Counted from the first letter of the stretch, positions 33,912-43,440 are shown. The stretch is 64,000 nt of DNA from an uncultured Hungatella sp. (GCA_949879795.1 CATLBR010000001.1:167821-231820), one strand, 5' to 3'. Translations and numbers: made by a program. The notes: generated by a model from the letters alone, not told the origin.

Positions 33912-35006
33912 ATGGAAAATTTTAATCCGGATCTGGAAGAGAGGATGAAGAAGACGGCTAAGAAAGTAAAGCAGGCGGCGCTCACAGCTGCGGGCATCGG
34001 GGCGGCGCTGATTTTGGGAACGGGTTCGTTTTACAACATCGAGGAGCAGGAACAGGCGGTTCTGACCACCTTCGGGGTGGCAGCCAGCGTGACGGAGCCG
34101 GGGCTCCATTTTAAGATTCCGCTGATTCAGAGGGTTCAGAAGGTGAACACCACCATCCAGGGGTTTGCCCTGGGGTATGACCAGGCGGACAATGCCAGCA
34201 GGGTGGAAGATTCCCTGATGATCACCAATGACTACAATTTTGTCAATGTGGATTTTTTCATCGAGTACAAGGTGTCTGACCCGGTGAAGGCGGTGTATGC
34301 TTCCCAGGACCCGGTGCTGATCTTAAAAAATATCAGCAAGAGCTGCGTCCGCACGGTCATAGGAAGCTACGATGTGGACTCGGTGCTGACTACGGGGAAA
34401 AATGAGATACAGGCCACTATCAGGACGATGATCGTGGAAAAACTGGAGCAGCATGACATCGGGCTTCAGGTGGTCAATGTGACGATTCAGGATTCGGAAC
34501 CGCCCACCATGGAGGTTATGGAAGCGTTCAAGGCGGTGGAGACCGCCAAGCAGGGCAAAGAGACAGCCATCAACAACGCCAACAAGTACAGGAACGAGAA
34601 GCTGCCCGGAGCGGAAGCGGAGATTGACCGGATCATGCAGGAGGCTCAGGCCCAGAAGACTCAGAGGATCAATGAAGCTAACGGGGAGGTGGCCAGATTC
34701 AACGCCATGTATGAGGAGTACGTGAAGAATCCGCAGGTCACAAAGCAGAGAATGTTCTATGAGGCTATGGAGGACGTTCTTCCCAGGCTTAAAGTGATCA
34801 TCGACGGCACCGGGCAGGTGGACACGGTTCTTCCTCTGGAGAGTTTTACAGGCGCGGGGAGCCAGCAGGTTCAGTCTTCTGCAGGGGCCGCCGGTTCTGT
34901 AGGAGGCGCCGGTTCTGCCGGGTCTCTCCAGCCCCCATCAGCCGCCGGCTCTGCGGGGGCCGCGGGAACCGGATCGGCAGTGTCGGACGTGGCAGGCGGA
35001 AATTGA
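33912..35006 (+). CDS. hflK: HflK-like SPFH/prohibitin-domain membrane protein
   Basis: 364 aa from ATG 33912; the frame upstream to 33813 is not preceded by a good site. One membrane segment near residues 20-38 is followed by an SPFH (band 7) domain starting at EEQEQAVLTTFG. A coiled-coil region rich in Ala, Glu and Gln follows (AEAEIDRIMQEAQAQKTQ), then a tail of about 45 residues made almost only of Ala, Gly and Ser. HflK and HflC form a cage around the FtsH protease in other bacteria and tune membrane protein turnover. The gene is 13 bp from hflC. The Ala/Gly/Ser tail is unusual for the family. Confidence 0.88.
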   Translation: MENFNPDLEERMKKTAKKVKQAALTAAGIGAALILGTGSFYNIEEQEQAVLTTFGVAASVTEPGLHFKIPLIQRVQKVNTTIQGFALGYDQADNASRVEDSLMITNDYNFVNVDFFIEYKVSDPVKAVYASQDPVLILKNISKSCVRTVIGSYDVDSVLTTGKNEIQATIRTMIVEKLEQHDIGLQVVNVTIQDSEPPTMEVMEAFKAVETAKQGKETAINNANKYRNEKLPGAEAEIDRIMQEAQAQKTQRINEANGEVARFNAMYEEYVKNPQVTKQRMFYEAMEDVLPRLKVIIDGTGQVDTVLPLESFTGAGSQQVQSSAGAAGSVGGAGSAGSLQPPSAAGSAGAAGTGSAVSDVAGGN

Positions 35007-35019
35007 GAGAGGTGACGGT

Positions 35020-35892
35020 ATGAAAAAAATAGCAGGAAGTTTTACGACGGTTGTGATTGTGCTGGCGGCTATAGTGGCGCTGGGAAATTCCATGGTGGTC
35101 ACCAGGGAAAATGAGTACAAGCTGGTGAGGGAATTCGGAAAGGTAAGCAGGGTCATCAGCAAGGCGGGCCTGAGCTTTAAGGTTCCTTTTGTCCAGACGG
35201 CGGACAGCCTGCCCAAAGAGATTCTCCTCTACGACCTGGCGGCGTCGGATGTGATCACCATGGACAAGAAGACCATGATGAGCGACAGTTATGTGTTGTG
35301 GCAGATCACGGATCCGTTAAAATTTGCCCAGACACTCAACTCTTCCATCACCAACGCGGAGAGAAGGATTGACACCACGGTCTACAATTCTATTAAAAAT
35401 GTGATCAGCAGCATGAGCCAGAACGATGTGATCAGCGGAAGGGACGGGGAGCTGTCCCAGGCCATTATGAACAATATCGGAACCAGCATGGAGCAGTACG
35501 GCATAAAGCTCCTGGCGGTGGAGACCAAACAGCTGGATCTCCCGGCGGACAACAAGGCGGCGGTCTATGAGCGGATGATCTCAGAGAGGGACAAGATCGC
35601 CGCCACTTACCAGGCGGAAGGCCAGGCGGAGGCAAAGGTCATCCAGAATACTACGGACAGGGAGATAGCTATCAGCATCTCCAACGCCCAGGCGGAGGCG
35701 GCAGCCGTCACGGCAGAGGGTGAGGCGGAGTATATGCGGATTCTGGCGGCGGCCTACAACACCCCGGAGAGGGCCGAATTTTATGGGTTTATCAGGGCTC
35801 TGGACGCGGCCAGGACTTCTATGGGGGGAAACGGAGACACGCTGATTCTTCCGGGAGATTCCCCTATCGCCAGCATATTTATGGGAGAGTGA
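35020..35892 (+). CDS. hflC: HflC-like SPFH-domain membrane protein
   Basis: 290 aa. An N-terminal membrane segment (FTTVVIVLAAIVALGNS) and SPFH domain with TRENEYKLVREFGKV, then an Ala/Glu-rich coiled coil (GQAEAKVIQNTTDREIAIS). The C-terminus has the HflC pattern PERAEFYGFIRALDAAR and LILPGDSP. It pairs with HflK and probably surrounds FtsH. metF follows 10 bp downstream, so the folate/methionine genes may be in the same transcript. Confidence 0.92.
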   Translation: MKKIAGSFTTVVIVLAAIVALGNSMVVTRENEYKLVREFGKVSRVISKAGLSFKVPFVQTADSLPKEILLYDLAASDVITMDKKTMMSDSYVLWQITDPLKFAQTLNSSITNAERRIDTTVYNSIKNVISSMSQNDVISGRDGELSQAIMNNIGTSMEQYGIKLLAVETKQLDLPADNKAAVYERMISERDKIAATYQAEGQAEAKVIQNTTDREIAISISNAQAEAAAVTAEGEAEYMRILAAAYNTPERAEFYGFIRALDAARTSMGGNGDTLILPGDSPIASIFMGE

Positions 35893-35902
35893 GAAGAGAC
35901 AA

Positions 35903-36772
35903 ATGAAAATCAGAGATATTTTAGGGCAGGGAAGGCCTACCCTTTCTTTCGAGGTGTTTCCGCCCAAGACGGAGGATAAGTATGAGACGGTGGAGGCGGC
36001 AGCCAGGGAGATCGCCATGCTGTCGCCCTCCTTTATGAGCGTGACTTACGGGGCGGGAGGCGGAACCAGCAGGTATACTGTGGACATAGCGGCGGCATTG
36101 AACAACGAATACCATGTTCCCACCCTGGCTCACGTCACCTGCGTCTCTTCCACCAGGGAGAAGGTTCGGGGCGTTCTCCGGGAACTGAGAGAGAGGGGCA
36201 TCGAGAATGTTCTTGCTCTGAGAGGGGATATACCGAAAGAGGGACGGCTGGCCCATGATTATCTGTACGCATCGGAGCTGATCAGAGAGATCAAACAGAG
36301 CGGAGATTTCTGTATCGGAGCAGCCTGCTATCCGGAGGGGCATGTGGAATCCGCCAACAAGACGGAGGATATCACCTATCTGAAGGAGAAGGTGGAGGCG
36401 GGATGCGATTTCGTCACAACCCAGATGTTTTTTGACAACAATATTCTCTACAATTACCTCTACCGCATCCGGGAGAGGGGGATCACGGTTCCTGTGGTGG
36501 CGGGGATCATGCCGGTGACCAATGTGTCCCAGATCAGGCGTATCTGCCAGATGTCGGGAACTTATCTGCCTTCCCGGTTCAAGGCTATAGTGGACCGGTT
36601 CGGGGACAGGCCGGCGGCCATGAAACAGGCTGGGATCGCCTACGCCACAGAGCAGATCATAGACCTGATCGCCAACGGGGTGAACGGTATCCATGTGTAT
36701 TCCATGAACAAGCCGGATGTGGCTGCGCGGATCCAGGCAAGCCTGTCAGAGATTCTTGAGTGCGGGGAGTGA
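35903..36772 (+). CDS. metF: 5,10-methylenetetrahydrofolate reductase
   Basis: 289 aa, a normal MetF length. Motifs: SFEVFPPKTEDKYET (with the catalytic Glu), SVTYGAGGGTS, LALRGDIPKEG, AACYPEGH and TQMFFDN. FAD-dependent reduction of methylene-THF to methyl-THF supplies the methyl donor for the MetH encoded just downstream. The next gene starts 7 bp after the stop. Confidence 0.95.
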   Translation: MKIRDILGQGRPTLSFEVFPPKTEDKYETVEAAAREIAMLSPSFMSVTYGAGGGTSRYTVDIAAALNNEYHVPTLAHVTCVSSTREKVRGVLRELRERGIENVLALRGDIPKEGRLAHDYLYASELIREIKQSGDFCIGAACYPEGHVESANKTEDITYLKEKVEAGCDFVTTQMFFDNNILYNYLYRIRERGITVPVVAGIMPVTNVSQIRRICQMSGTYLPSRFKAIVDRFGDRPAAMKQAGIAYATEQIIDLIANGVNGIHVYSMNKPDVAARIQASLSEILECGE

Positions 36773-36779
36773 CAGACAG

Positions 36780-37421
36780 ATGAACATAAAAGAGACTCTC
36801 CGCTATCTGGGGTACGGGAGGAGTCAGGCGGATGAACAGACTCTTCACTTGGCCGAGAGCTGCTGGAGGGAGCTGGAGGAGACGGCGGTGAAGAGATGCT
36901 GCTTTCGCGAATATCCCCTGAGCTTTCCGGGCGGCGGCGTGGCAGATATGGGGTGTTTTCAGACCGGCAGCAAGGATCTTTTGAAGAATCTGAAAGACTG
37001 TCAGGCAGTGATACTGTTTGCCGCCACCTTGGGGGTTCAGGCCGACAGCCTGATTCGAAGGTACAGCCTCCTCCGGATGAGCCGTGCGGTGGTCCTTCAG
37101 GCAGCGGCGGCGGCCATGCTGGAGGATTACTGCGATCAGGTGAATGAAGAGCTTCGGCGGGAGTACCAAGAAAAGGGGCTCTTTCTACGTCCCAGGTTCA
37201 GCCCCGGCTACGGGGATTTTTCTCTGGAATGTCAGCCGGCTCTGCTGGGGGCCCTGGAGGCGGGGAAGCGTATCGGGATCACCCTCACGGACACCCTGCT
37301 CATGGCTCCGTCCAAATCGGTGACGGCGGTGATCGGCGTCAGCCTCGCAGAGAGAAACTGCACGGTGAAAGGCTGTGAGTCCTGCGGCAGAGTAGACTGT
37401 GTTTACAGGAGAAATGATTGA
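36780..37421 (+). CDS. Vitamin B12-dependent methionine synthase activation-domain protein
   Basis: 213 aa from ATG 36780 (GGGGAG upstream; a longer frame to 36717 overlaps metF). It resembles the C-terminal reactivation domain of MetH: PRFSPGYGDFSLE (the SAM-binding RPSPGY-like motif), then LTDTLLMAPSKSVTAVIG and the C-terminal CTVKGCESCGRVDCVYR. In Clostridia this domain is often a separate gene. It should reduce and remethylate cob(II)alamin on the companion MetH, which lacks this domain. Confidence 0.9.
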   Translation: MNIKETLRYLGYGRSQADEQTLHLAESCWRELEETAVKRCCFREYPLSFPGGGVADMGCFQTGSKDLLKNLKDCQAVILFAATLGVQADSLIRRYSLLRMSRAVVLQAAAAAMLEDYCDQVNEELRREYQEKGLFLRPRFSPGYGDFSLECQPALLGALEAGKRIGITLTDTLLMAPSKSVTAVIGVSLAERNCTVKGCESCGRVDCVYRRND

Positions 37422-37458
37422 GACGGCCATATTTCTACAGAAGGGAGCAGAAGAGAGT

Positions 37459-39954
37459 ATGAGCGCGGATATTTTGAAAGAGATCCGGAGGAGAAAAGTA
37501 TTTTTTGACGGGGGGATGGGGAGTCTTCTCCAGGCCAAGGGCCTGAAAGCGGGGGAACTTCCGGAGACCTGGAATCTGCTTCACCCGGAGATAATCAAGA
37601 AGATTCACAGAGATTATCTGGAGGCAGGGTGCGACATTGTCACCACCAACACCTTCGGGGCCAACAGGCTGAAATATCCGGCCGGAGGGGCATTTTCTCT
37701 GGAAGACATGGTTAAGGCGGCTGTGGCCAATGCCCGGGAGGCAGTGAGGGAAAAAGGAAGAGGGTATGTGGCCCTGGATCTGGGGCCTACGGGGAAACTT
37801 TTAAAGCCTCTGGGTGATCTGGATTTCGACGACGCCTGCAGGATATACAGAGAGGTGGTGACGGCGGGCAGCCGGGCGGGGGCGGATCTGGTGCTGGTGG
37901 AGACCATGAGCGACGGCTACGAGGCCAAGGCGGCCATTCTGGCGGCGAAGGAAAGCTGCAGTCTTCCGGTGTTTGCCACCATGGTCTTTGACCAGAAGGG
38001 GAAACTTCTCACAGGGGGCGATGTGGAGTCCGCCGTTGCTCTCCTGGAAGGACTGGGAGTCGACGCACTGGGCGTAAACTGCGGGCTGGGACCCGTGCAG
38101 ATGAAGGAGATCGTGAAAGAACTGCTGAGATACGTGTCTGTGCCGGTGATCGTCAATCCCAATGCGGGTCTGCCCAGGAGTCAGGACGGCAGAACCGTAT
38201 ATGATATCGACGAAGAAGGGTTTGCAGCGGTGATGGAGGAGATCGCGGACATGGGGGCCAATGTGCTGGGAGGCTGCTGCGGCACCACGCCGGATCACAT
38301 CAGAAGACTGACAGAGCGGTGCTGGGATAAGGAGCAGGTGCTGCCGGAGAGAAAGAACCGTACGGTTGTGTCCTCCTACACCCACGGGGTGGTGATCGGA
38401 AGGGACCCGGTCATCATCGGGGAGAGGATCAATCCTACAGGGAAGTCCAGATTCAAGCAGGCTTTGAGAGACCACAATCTGGAGTACATTCTCCAGGAGG
38501 GCGTGACGCAGCAGGACCACGGCGCCCATGTGCTGGATGTGAATGTAGGGCTCCCGGAGATCGATGAACCCCGGATGATGGAGGAGGTGGTGAAGGAACT
38601 GCAGAGTGTGATCGATCTGCCTCTGCAGATCGACACCTCGGACACAAAGGCCATGGAGCGGGCCATGCGCATTTACAACGGGAAACCTCTGATCAACTCG
38701 GTCAACGGAAAGGAAGAGTCCATGAGGGAGGTATTTCCTCTGGTGAAGCACTACGGCGGCGTGGTGGTGGCCCTCGCTCTGGACGAGGGGGGAATCCCCG
38801 AGACGGCAGAAGGGCGGATCCGGATCGCCAGGAAAATTTACGCCACAGCGGCAGAGTACGGAATCGGAAAAGAAGATATTTTGATCGACGGCCTGTGCCT
38901 CACGGTCAGTTCTGACAGCCGGGGGGCTCTGACTACGCTGGAGACCCTGCGGAGAGTGAGGGACGAACTGGGGGGTAAGACTATCCTGGGAGTGTCCAAC
39001 ATCTCCTTCGGCCTTCCTCAGAGGGAGCTGATCAACAGCACGTTTTTCACCATGGCTATGGCAGACGGCCTCAACGCGGCTATCATCAATCCCAACTCCC
39101 AGGTCATGATGCAGTCCTACTACAGCTTCCGGGCGCTGGCAGATCTGGACGGGCAGTGCGGTGACTATATCCGGATGTACGGGGGACAGGCTGGAAGCGG
39201 GGATCCGGCCCCGGGTCAGGGGTCTGCCAAAGCGGGGACAGACAGAGGGGCCGGGACAGGATTCGGCCAGATTGTCCCTTCCGGTTCACGGCAGATGGGT
39301 CTGGGAGACTGTATCTGCCGTGGGTTAAAGGAGAGAGCTCACGAGACGGCGAAGACTCTTCTTGAGGAGAGGGAGGCCCTGGATATTATCAACAATGAGA
39401 TGATACCTGCCCTGGACTATGTGGGGAAAGAGTTCGAGAAGGGGACTCTGTTTCTCCCTCAGCTTCTCATGAGCGCCGAGGCGGCCAAGGCGGCTTTTCA
39501 GGTGATCAAGGATCAGATGGCTGAAAAGGGTCAGAGCCGAGAGAAGAAAGGGATTGTTATCCTGGCCACGGTGAAGGGGGATATACACGATATCGGAAAA
39601 AATATTGTGAAAGTGCTGCTGGAAAACTACAGCTATGAGGTGGTAGATCTGGGTAAAGACGTGCCGCCGGAAAAGATCGTTAAAGAGACGGTGGAGCGAA
39701 AGGCGCCTCTTGTGGGCCTGAGCGCCCTGATGACCACCACGGTGCCCAGCATGGAGGAGACTATCGTTAGACTGAGGGAATATGCTCCCTGGGTCAAAGT
39801 GATGGTGGGAGGCGCGGTGCTGACGGAAAAGTACGCCCGGACCATCGGGGCGGACAGGTACTGCAGGGATGCCATGGCATCGGTGAATTACGCGGAATCC
39901 GTCATCGGGAAAAAGAATTTACCCCAATATGAGAAGGGAGAAGGGACAGCGTGA
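37459..39954 (+). CDS. metH: Cobalamin-dependent methionine synthase lacking the activation domain
   Basis: 831 aa from ATG 37459. Domains in order: homocysteine S-methyltransferase (residues about 5-300, zinc cysteines in GVNCG and GGCCGTTPDH), pterin-binding domain (about 310-570, GERINPTGK), cap helices, and a B12-binding domain with the cobalt-ligand motif DIHDIGKNI near residue 710. The usual C-terminal SAM activation domain is missing and is supplied by the preceding gene. A Gly/Ser/Asp-rich stretch of about 40 residues (about 574-612) is inserted between the pterin and cap domains; this is not normal for MetH. The stop overlaps the next start. Confidence 0.95.
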   Translation: MSADILKEIRRRKVFFDGGMGSLLQAKGLKAGELPETWNLLHPEIIKKIHRDYLEAGCDIVTTNTFGANRLKYPAGGAFSLEDMVKAAVANAREAVREKGRGYVALDLGPTGKLLKPLGDLDFDDACRIYREVVTAGSRAGADLVLVETMSDGYEAKAAILAAKESCSLPVFATMVFDQKGKLLTGGDVESAVALLEGLGVDALGVNCGLGPVQMKEIVKELLRYVSVPVIVNPNAGLPRSQDGRTVYDIDEEGFAAVMEEIADMGANVLGGCCGTTPDHIRRLTERCWDKEQVLPERKNRTVVSSYTHGVVIGRDPVIIGERINPTGKSRFKQALRDHNLEYILQEGVTQQDHGAHVLDVNVGLPEIDEPRMMEEVVKELQSVIDLPLQIDTSDTKAMERAMRIYNGKPLINSVNGKEESMREVFPLVKHYGGVVVALALDEGGIPETAEGRIRIARKIYATAAEYGIGKEDILIDGLCLTVSSDSRGALTTLETLRRVRDELGGKTILGVSNISFGLPQRELINSTFFTMAMADGLNAAIINPNSQVMMQSYYSFRALADLDGQCGDYIRMYGGQAGSGDPAPGQGSAKAGTDRGAGTGFGQIVPSGSRQMGLGDCICRGLKERAHETAKTLLEEREALDIINNEMIPALDYVGKEFEKGTLFLPQLLMSAEAAKAAFQVIKDQMAEKGQSREKKGIVILATVKGDIHDIGKNIVKVLLENYSYEVVDLGKDVPPEKIVKETVERKAPLVGLSALMTTTVPSMEETIVRLREYAPWVKVMVGGAVLTEKYARTIGADRYCRDAMASVNYAESVIGKKNLPQYEKGEGTA

Positions 39955-40472
39955 ACTGGGAATTTGGATTTCTTCATCTGCTGCAGGAGATTCACACCCC
40001 GTGGCTGGATCAGGTGATGGTGTTTGTCAGCAGCCTTGCCAATCATGGGGAGCTGTGGCTGGTCCTGGCAGGGATCTTCTGTGTCATTCCAAAAACCAGG
40101 AGAATGGGAGTTGCCATGGCTCTCTCCATGGGGGCAGGATATGTGGCAGGCAATCTGGTGCTGAAGAACGTGATCGCCAGAAGCCGTCCCTGCTGGATTG
40201 AACCCTGGGTTCCTCTTTTGGTGTCAGTCCCACGGGATTACTCCTTTCCCTCAGGTCACACACTTGTTTCTTTTGAAGGGGCGGTGTGCATCTGGTGTTT
40301 CGAGAGAAAGTGGGGGTGGGCCGCCTTGGCTCTGGCTGCTCTCATAGGATTTTCCCGGATGTATCTGTTTGTTCATTTTCCGACGGATGTTCTTGGAGGT
40401 ATAGTCCTTGGGACTCTGAATGGGTATCTGGCGGTTAATGTTCACACCATGTCTAATCACCCCGCTGATTAG
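39951..40472 (+). CDS. PAP2-family membrane phosphatase
   Basis: 173 aa from GTG 39951, overlapping the metH stop (GTGA). The three PAP2 motifs are present: KNVIARSRP, PSGHT and SRMYLFVHFPTD. There are five to six membrane helices. Members dephosphorylate undecaprenyl pyrophosphate, phosphatidate or similar lipids at the outer face of the membrane. The last 11 residues (VHTMSNHPAD) and the stop codon are encoded by a dispersed hairpin repeat that begins at 40439, so the native C-terminus was replaced or extended. Confidence 0.9.
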   Translation: MNWEFGFLHLLQEIHTPWLDQVMVFVSSLANHGELWLVLAGIFCVIPKTRRMGVAMALSMGAGYVAGNLVLKNVIARSRPCWIEPWVPLLVSVPRDYSFPSGHTLVSFEGAVCIWCFERKWGWAALALAALIGFSRMYLFVHFPTDVLGGIVLGTLNGYLAVNVHTMSNHPAD

Positions 40473-40545
40473 TCATGGGCCGGTACAGTTATGGGGGCAA
40501 AGGCAGAATTCGCTTAACTAATTGACATTGCCTGTGAACAGTAAC
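40439..40545 (+). repeat. Dispersed hairpin repeat, copy 2
   Basis: The first 65 or so bases match 47316-47381 with about four differences, and the last 15 (cctgtgaacagtaac) match exactly. It contains a near-perfect 13-bp stem (CCATGTCTAATCA / TGATTAGTCATGG, one mismatch). The middle differs from copy 3 and lacks its second hairpin. It provides the end of the PAP2 coding sequence. Confidence 0.85.
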
Positions 40546-40584
40546 ATTTGGCGGCCAGGTATCTGAGAAAGGGCGAGAAATACA

Positions 40585-40613
40585 TTGACAGCAGGTGAGA
40601 ATCGTGTTAGAAT
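40585..40613 (+). promoter_or_regulatory. Promoter for the ABC-F leader
   Basis: TTGACA (40585-40590), 17 bp, TAGAAT (40608-40613). Transcription should begin near 40620, giving a leader of about 290 nt before the ABC-F start. Confidence 0.8.
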
Positions 40614-40643
40614 GCAGAAAACAGACAGGAGAGGGGTGAAAGG

Positions 40644-40652
40644 ATGAGGTAA
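40644..40652 (+). CDS. Two-codon leader ORF (Met-Arg-stop)
   Basis: ATG AGG TAA preceded by a very strong AGGAGAGGGGTGAAAGG purine tract. Short leader ORFs of this kind upstream of ABC-F and Erm resistance genes stall ribosomes when an antibiotic is bound and thus switch downstream hairpins. Function here is inference. Confidence 0.5.
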   Translation: MR

Positions 40653-40724
40653 TATTTCTGCCAGCGCAACTGTATAGGGAGAGCAGGGTTAACCTGCTTA
40701 TTTCTTATGCTTGTTTCTGCAGGA

Positions 40725-40808
40725 ATGTGTACCTCTCCGCCCCTTATTTTTATATCAGGTTTCGGTTACAGGGAAACTTTGTGTATTGATGGCTGCGGGA
40801 AGGAGTGA
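40725..40808 (+). CDS. Possible second leader peptide (27 codons) overlapping the attenuator
   Basis: Starts ATG TGT ACC and ends in TGA at 40806-40808, inside the attenuator hairpin, so translation through it would disrupt the terminator's left arm. The site AGGA is close to the start and weak. It reads MCTSPPLIFISGFGYR and on. I cannot tell whether it is translated. Confidence 0.35.
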   Translation: MCTSPPLIFISGFGYRETLCIDGCGKE

Positions 40809-40825
40809 TTCTTGCAGCCATTTTT
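40789..40825 (+). terminator. Transcription attenuator in the ABC-F leader
   Basis: ATGGCTGC (40789-40796) pairs with GCAGCCAT (40814-40821), followed by TTTTT. It lies 87 bp before the ABC-F start codon, so it must be bypassed for expression. An upstream hairpin AGCAGG/CCTGCT (40682-40698) may be part of the anti-terminator switch. Confidence 0.75.
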
Positions 40826-40911
40826 GCTGTCCGTGGGAGCAGATTTGTCCGGCATGCCGAATCCGGTGTGTCAAAAGGTCCCGGGGACAGATACATGAAG
40901 GGGGAATGTTT

Positions 40912-42510
40912 ATGTCATTGATTCGTGTAACCGACCTCTCATTTACCTATGAGGGGAGCAGCGACCCGGTGTTTGAGTCTGTGTCATTTCAGATCGATAC
41001 GGACTGGAAACTGGGCTTTACAGGGAGAAACGGGAGGGGAAAGACCACGTTCTTAAGGCTTCTCCAGGGAAAATATGAGTATCAGGGGAGTATAGAGGCA
41101 AGTGTGGAGTTCGACTATTTTCCGTTTCCCGTGGAGAATGTGGAGGCAGATGTGCTGGAGGTGATTCTGGGGCAGATGCCGGACATCGAGTTCTGGCAGC
41201 TGAAAAAGGAACTGGGAAAGCTGAAGGTGAAGGAAGAGGTTCTCTATCGTCCCTTCTGCACTCTCTCAGGGGGGGAGCAGGCGAAAGTGCTGCTTGCGGC
41301 CCTGTTCCTGCGGGAGAATCATTTTTTGCTTATCGACGAGCCTACCAACCACCTGGATCTGGAGGGCAGGCAGCTGCTGGGGCAGTATTTGAGTCAGAAA
41401 AAAGGTTTTATTTTGGTGTCCCATGACAGGGCGTTTCTTGATTCCTGTGTGGACCATATGCTGTCTGTCAACCGTGAGGATATACAGGTGCAGAAAGGGA
41501 ATTTTTCTGTGTGGTTTGAGAACAAAGAGCGCAGGGACGCCTTTGAGCTGGAACGGCAGCAGCAGCTGAAAAAGGACATCGGACGCCTGGGGGAGGCAGC
41601 CAGGCGGACGAGAAACTGGGGCGACCAGATAGAGGCATCCAAGATCGGGTGCAGATCGGGAAAGTACGAGAAAAATATGGGAGCCCGGAGGGCGTATATA
41701 GGGGAGAAGTCCCGGAGAATGCAGCAGAGAAGGAAGAATCTGGAGAGGCGTCAGGAGAGAGCCATAGAGGAGAAGAAGGGACTTTTGAAAAATGTGGAGA
41801 CGGCCCAGCCTCTGAAACTGAATCCTCTTTCCTACCACAAGGAGATACTGGTGAGAGCCAGGGAGGTTCAGGTGGGATACGGGGGAAAAACCGTGTGCGG
41901 ACCCGTAAATTTCCAGGTGCCCCGGGGCTGCTGCCTGATCTTGGACGGAAAAAACGGATGCGGAAAGTCCAGCGTGATCAAGGCGGTTTTGAATCGGTCA
42001 GGAGCCGGCGGGACGGAGGATGGCGGCGCGGAAAGTCCGGACAGCAGAGCGATGCCTGTGTCCGCAGGATATGGGGTCAGGAGATCAGAGGAGACAGATA
42101 TGGATCCGGAAGTAGTGGAAGGAATTCTGGAGACCGGCAGCGGACTGAAGATATCTTATATTTCTCAGGATACATCCGATTTAAAAGGAAGTCTCGAGGA
42201 ATATGCAGCGCGATGGGAAGTGGAGGAACCTCTGATGAAAGCACTCCTGCGAAAACTGGATTTCTCCAGGGAACAGTTTGATAAGCCTATGGAATGCTAC
42301 AGTGAAGGTCAGAAGAAAAAGGTACTCATAGCAAGAAGTCTCTGTCAGCAGGCCCATCTGTATATCTGGGATGAGCCGCTGAATTATATAGACATCTACT
42401 CCAGAATGCAGATTGAGGAGCTGATTCGAACCTGGAAGCCCACCCTCCTGTGCGTGGAGCACGACCGTGCCTTCGGGGAGGCTGTAGGAGCGGAGAGAGT
42501 GAGACTGTGA
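40912..42510 (+). CDS. ABC-F family ATPase (ribosome-associated)
   Basis: 532 aa from ATG 40912 (AAGGGGG at 7 bases). Two ABC domains without membrane segments: GRNGRGKTTF, LSGGEQAK, LLIDEPTNHLD in the first; LDGKNGCGKSS, YSEGQKKKVLIARSL and WDEPLNYIDI in the second. Between them is the charged linker (about 205-310) that reaches the ribosomal peptidyl-transferase centre in resistance-type ABC-F proteins. The attenuated leader supports drug-induced expression, as for Vga/Lsa-like members. A Gly/Glu/Asp-rich insert (about residues 360-405) lies inside the second ABC domain between Walker A and the signature. Which drug class it protects against cannot be read from sequence. Confidence 0.88.
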   Translation: MSLIRVTDLSFTYEGSSDPVFESVSFQIDTDWKLGFTGRNGRGKTTFLRLLQGKYEYQGSIEASVEFDYFPFPVENVEADVLEVILGQMPDIEFWQLKKELGKLKVKEEVLYRPFCTLSGGEQAKVLLAALFLRENHFLLIDEPTNHLDLEGRQLLGQYLSQKKGFILVSHDRAFLDSCVDHMLSVNREDIQVQKGNFSVWFENKERRDAFELERQQQLKKDIGRLGEAARRTRNWGDQIEASKIGCRSGKYEKNMGARRAYIGEKSRRMQQRRKNLERRQERAIEEKKGLLKNVETAQPLKLNPLSYHKEILVRAREVQVGYGGKTVCGPVNFQVPRGCCLILDGKNGCGKSSVIKAVLNRSGAGGTEDGGAESPDSRAMPVSAGYGVRRSEETDMDPEVVEGILETGSGLKISYISQDTSDLKGSLEEYAARWEVEEPLMKALLRKLDFSREQFDKPMECYSEGQKKKVLIARSLCQQAHLYIWDEPLNYIDIYSRMQIEELIRTWKPTLLCVEHDRAFGEAVGAERVRL

Positions 42511-42544
42511 TATGCGTCATATTCCGGTCTGTTGGGACCGGTGG

Positions 42545-43375
42545 TCATCCTGCATGTTCCCTGAGCAGCAGGATCTCCTGGGCATACCCGTCCAGCTCGT
42601 TGGGGGTCTCCAGATAGAAGGGGAGGTGTTTTAATGCAGGATGATTGACAATCCGCACCATGGCCTCCAGGCCTATATGGCCACGGCCGATTTTGGCATG
42701 GCGGTCCTTGCGGGCTCCCAGAGGATTCTGGCTGTCGTTGAGATGGACGGCTTTCAGCCGTGTCAGACCTATGACATGATCAAAATGGTTCAGCACCTCA
42801 TCCAGATGCCCGGCGATATCATAGCCTCCGTCCCACACATGACATGTATCCAGGCAGACGCCCATGTGCCCGGACAGTTCCACACGGTCCAGGATCTCTC
42901 GGAGTTCTTCAAATTCCCTGCCGATCTCACTGCCTTTTCCAGCCATGGTCTCCAGAAGGACAGTGGTGGTGTGGTCAGGCCTAAGCAGTTGGTTGAGCAT
43001 GGAGGCGATGTGTGAGATCCCCGTCTCGGTTCCCTGTCCCACATGGCTTCCCGGATGGAAGTTGTAACAGTTTCCGGGGGTGTGTTCCAGGCGTTCTAAG
43101 TCGTCCGCCATGGTGTTTCTGGCGAACTGCCGGATTCCCTGGTCGGCAGAAGCGGCGTTCAGAGTGTAGGGGGCATGAGCCAGGATTTTTTCTATACGGT
43201 GCTCCCGGGCATACTCCAGAAAAGCGGAGACGTCTTTTGGGTCCAGGGCCTTGGCTCTGGCTCCCCGGGGATTTCTGGTAAAAAACTGAAAGGTGCTGGC
43301 ATTGATGCTCACTGCAGCCTTCCCCATAGCCAGATACCCTTTGGAGGAGGAGAGATGACAGCCGATGTTTAACAT
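42545..43375 (-). CDS. nfo: Endonuclease IV (AP endonuclease family 2)
   Basis: 276 aa, the normal length. Zinc-ligand motifs are visible: [71 protein letters not shown]. It cuts the backbone at abasic sites in base excision repair. AAAGGAAAAATAT precedes the ATG. It runs opposite to the ABC-F gene. Confidence 0.95.
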   Translation of the reverse strand: MLNIGCHLSSSKGYLAMGKAAVSINASTFQFFTRNPRGARAKALDPKDVSAFLEYAREHRIEKILAHAPYTLNAASADQGIRQFARNTMADDLERLEHTPGNCYNFHPGSHVGQGTETGISHIASMLNQLLRPDHTTTVLLETMAGKGSEIGREFEELREILDRVELSGHMGVCLDTCHVWDGGYDIAGHLDEVLNHFDHVIGLTRLKAVHLNDSQNPLGARKDRHAKIGRGHIGLEAMVRIVNHPALKHLPFYLETPNELDGYAQEILLLREHAG

Positions 43376-43394
43376 ATATTTTTCCTTTCTGCGG

Positions 43395-43429
43395 CAAACC
43401 CCCTGCGCATGAAAACAGCAGGGGGTTTG
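43395..43429 (-). terminator. Hairpin after the flavinylated lipoprotein gene
   Basis: CAAACCCCCTGC (43395-43406) and GCAGGGGGTTTG (43418-43429) pair over 12 bp. It lies between two minus-strand genes, just downstream of the lipoprotein stop. The U run after the stem is short. Confidence 0.6.
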
Positions 43430-43440
43430 TATAAAAATCT

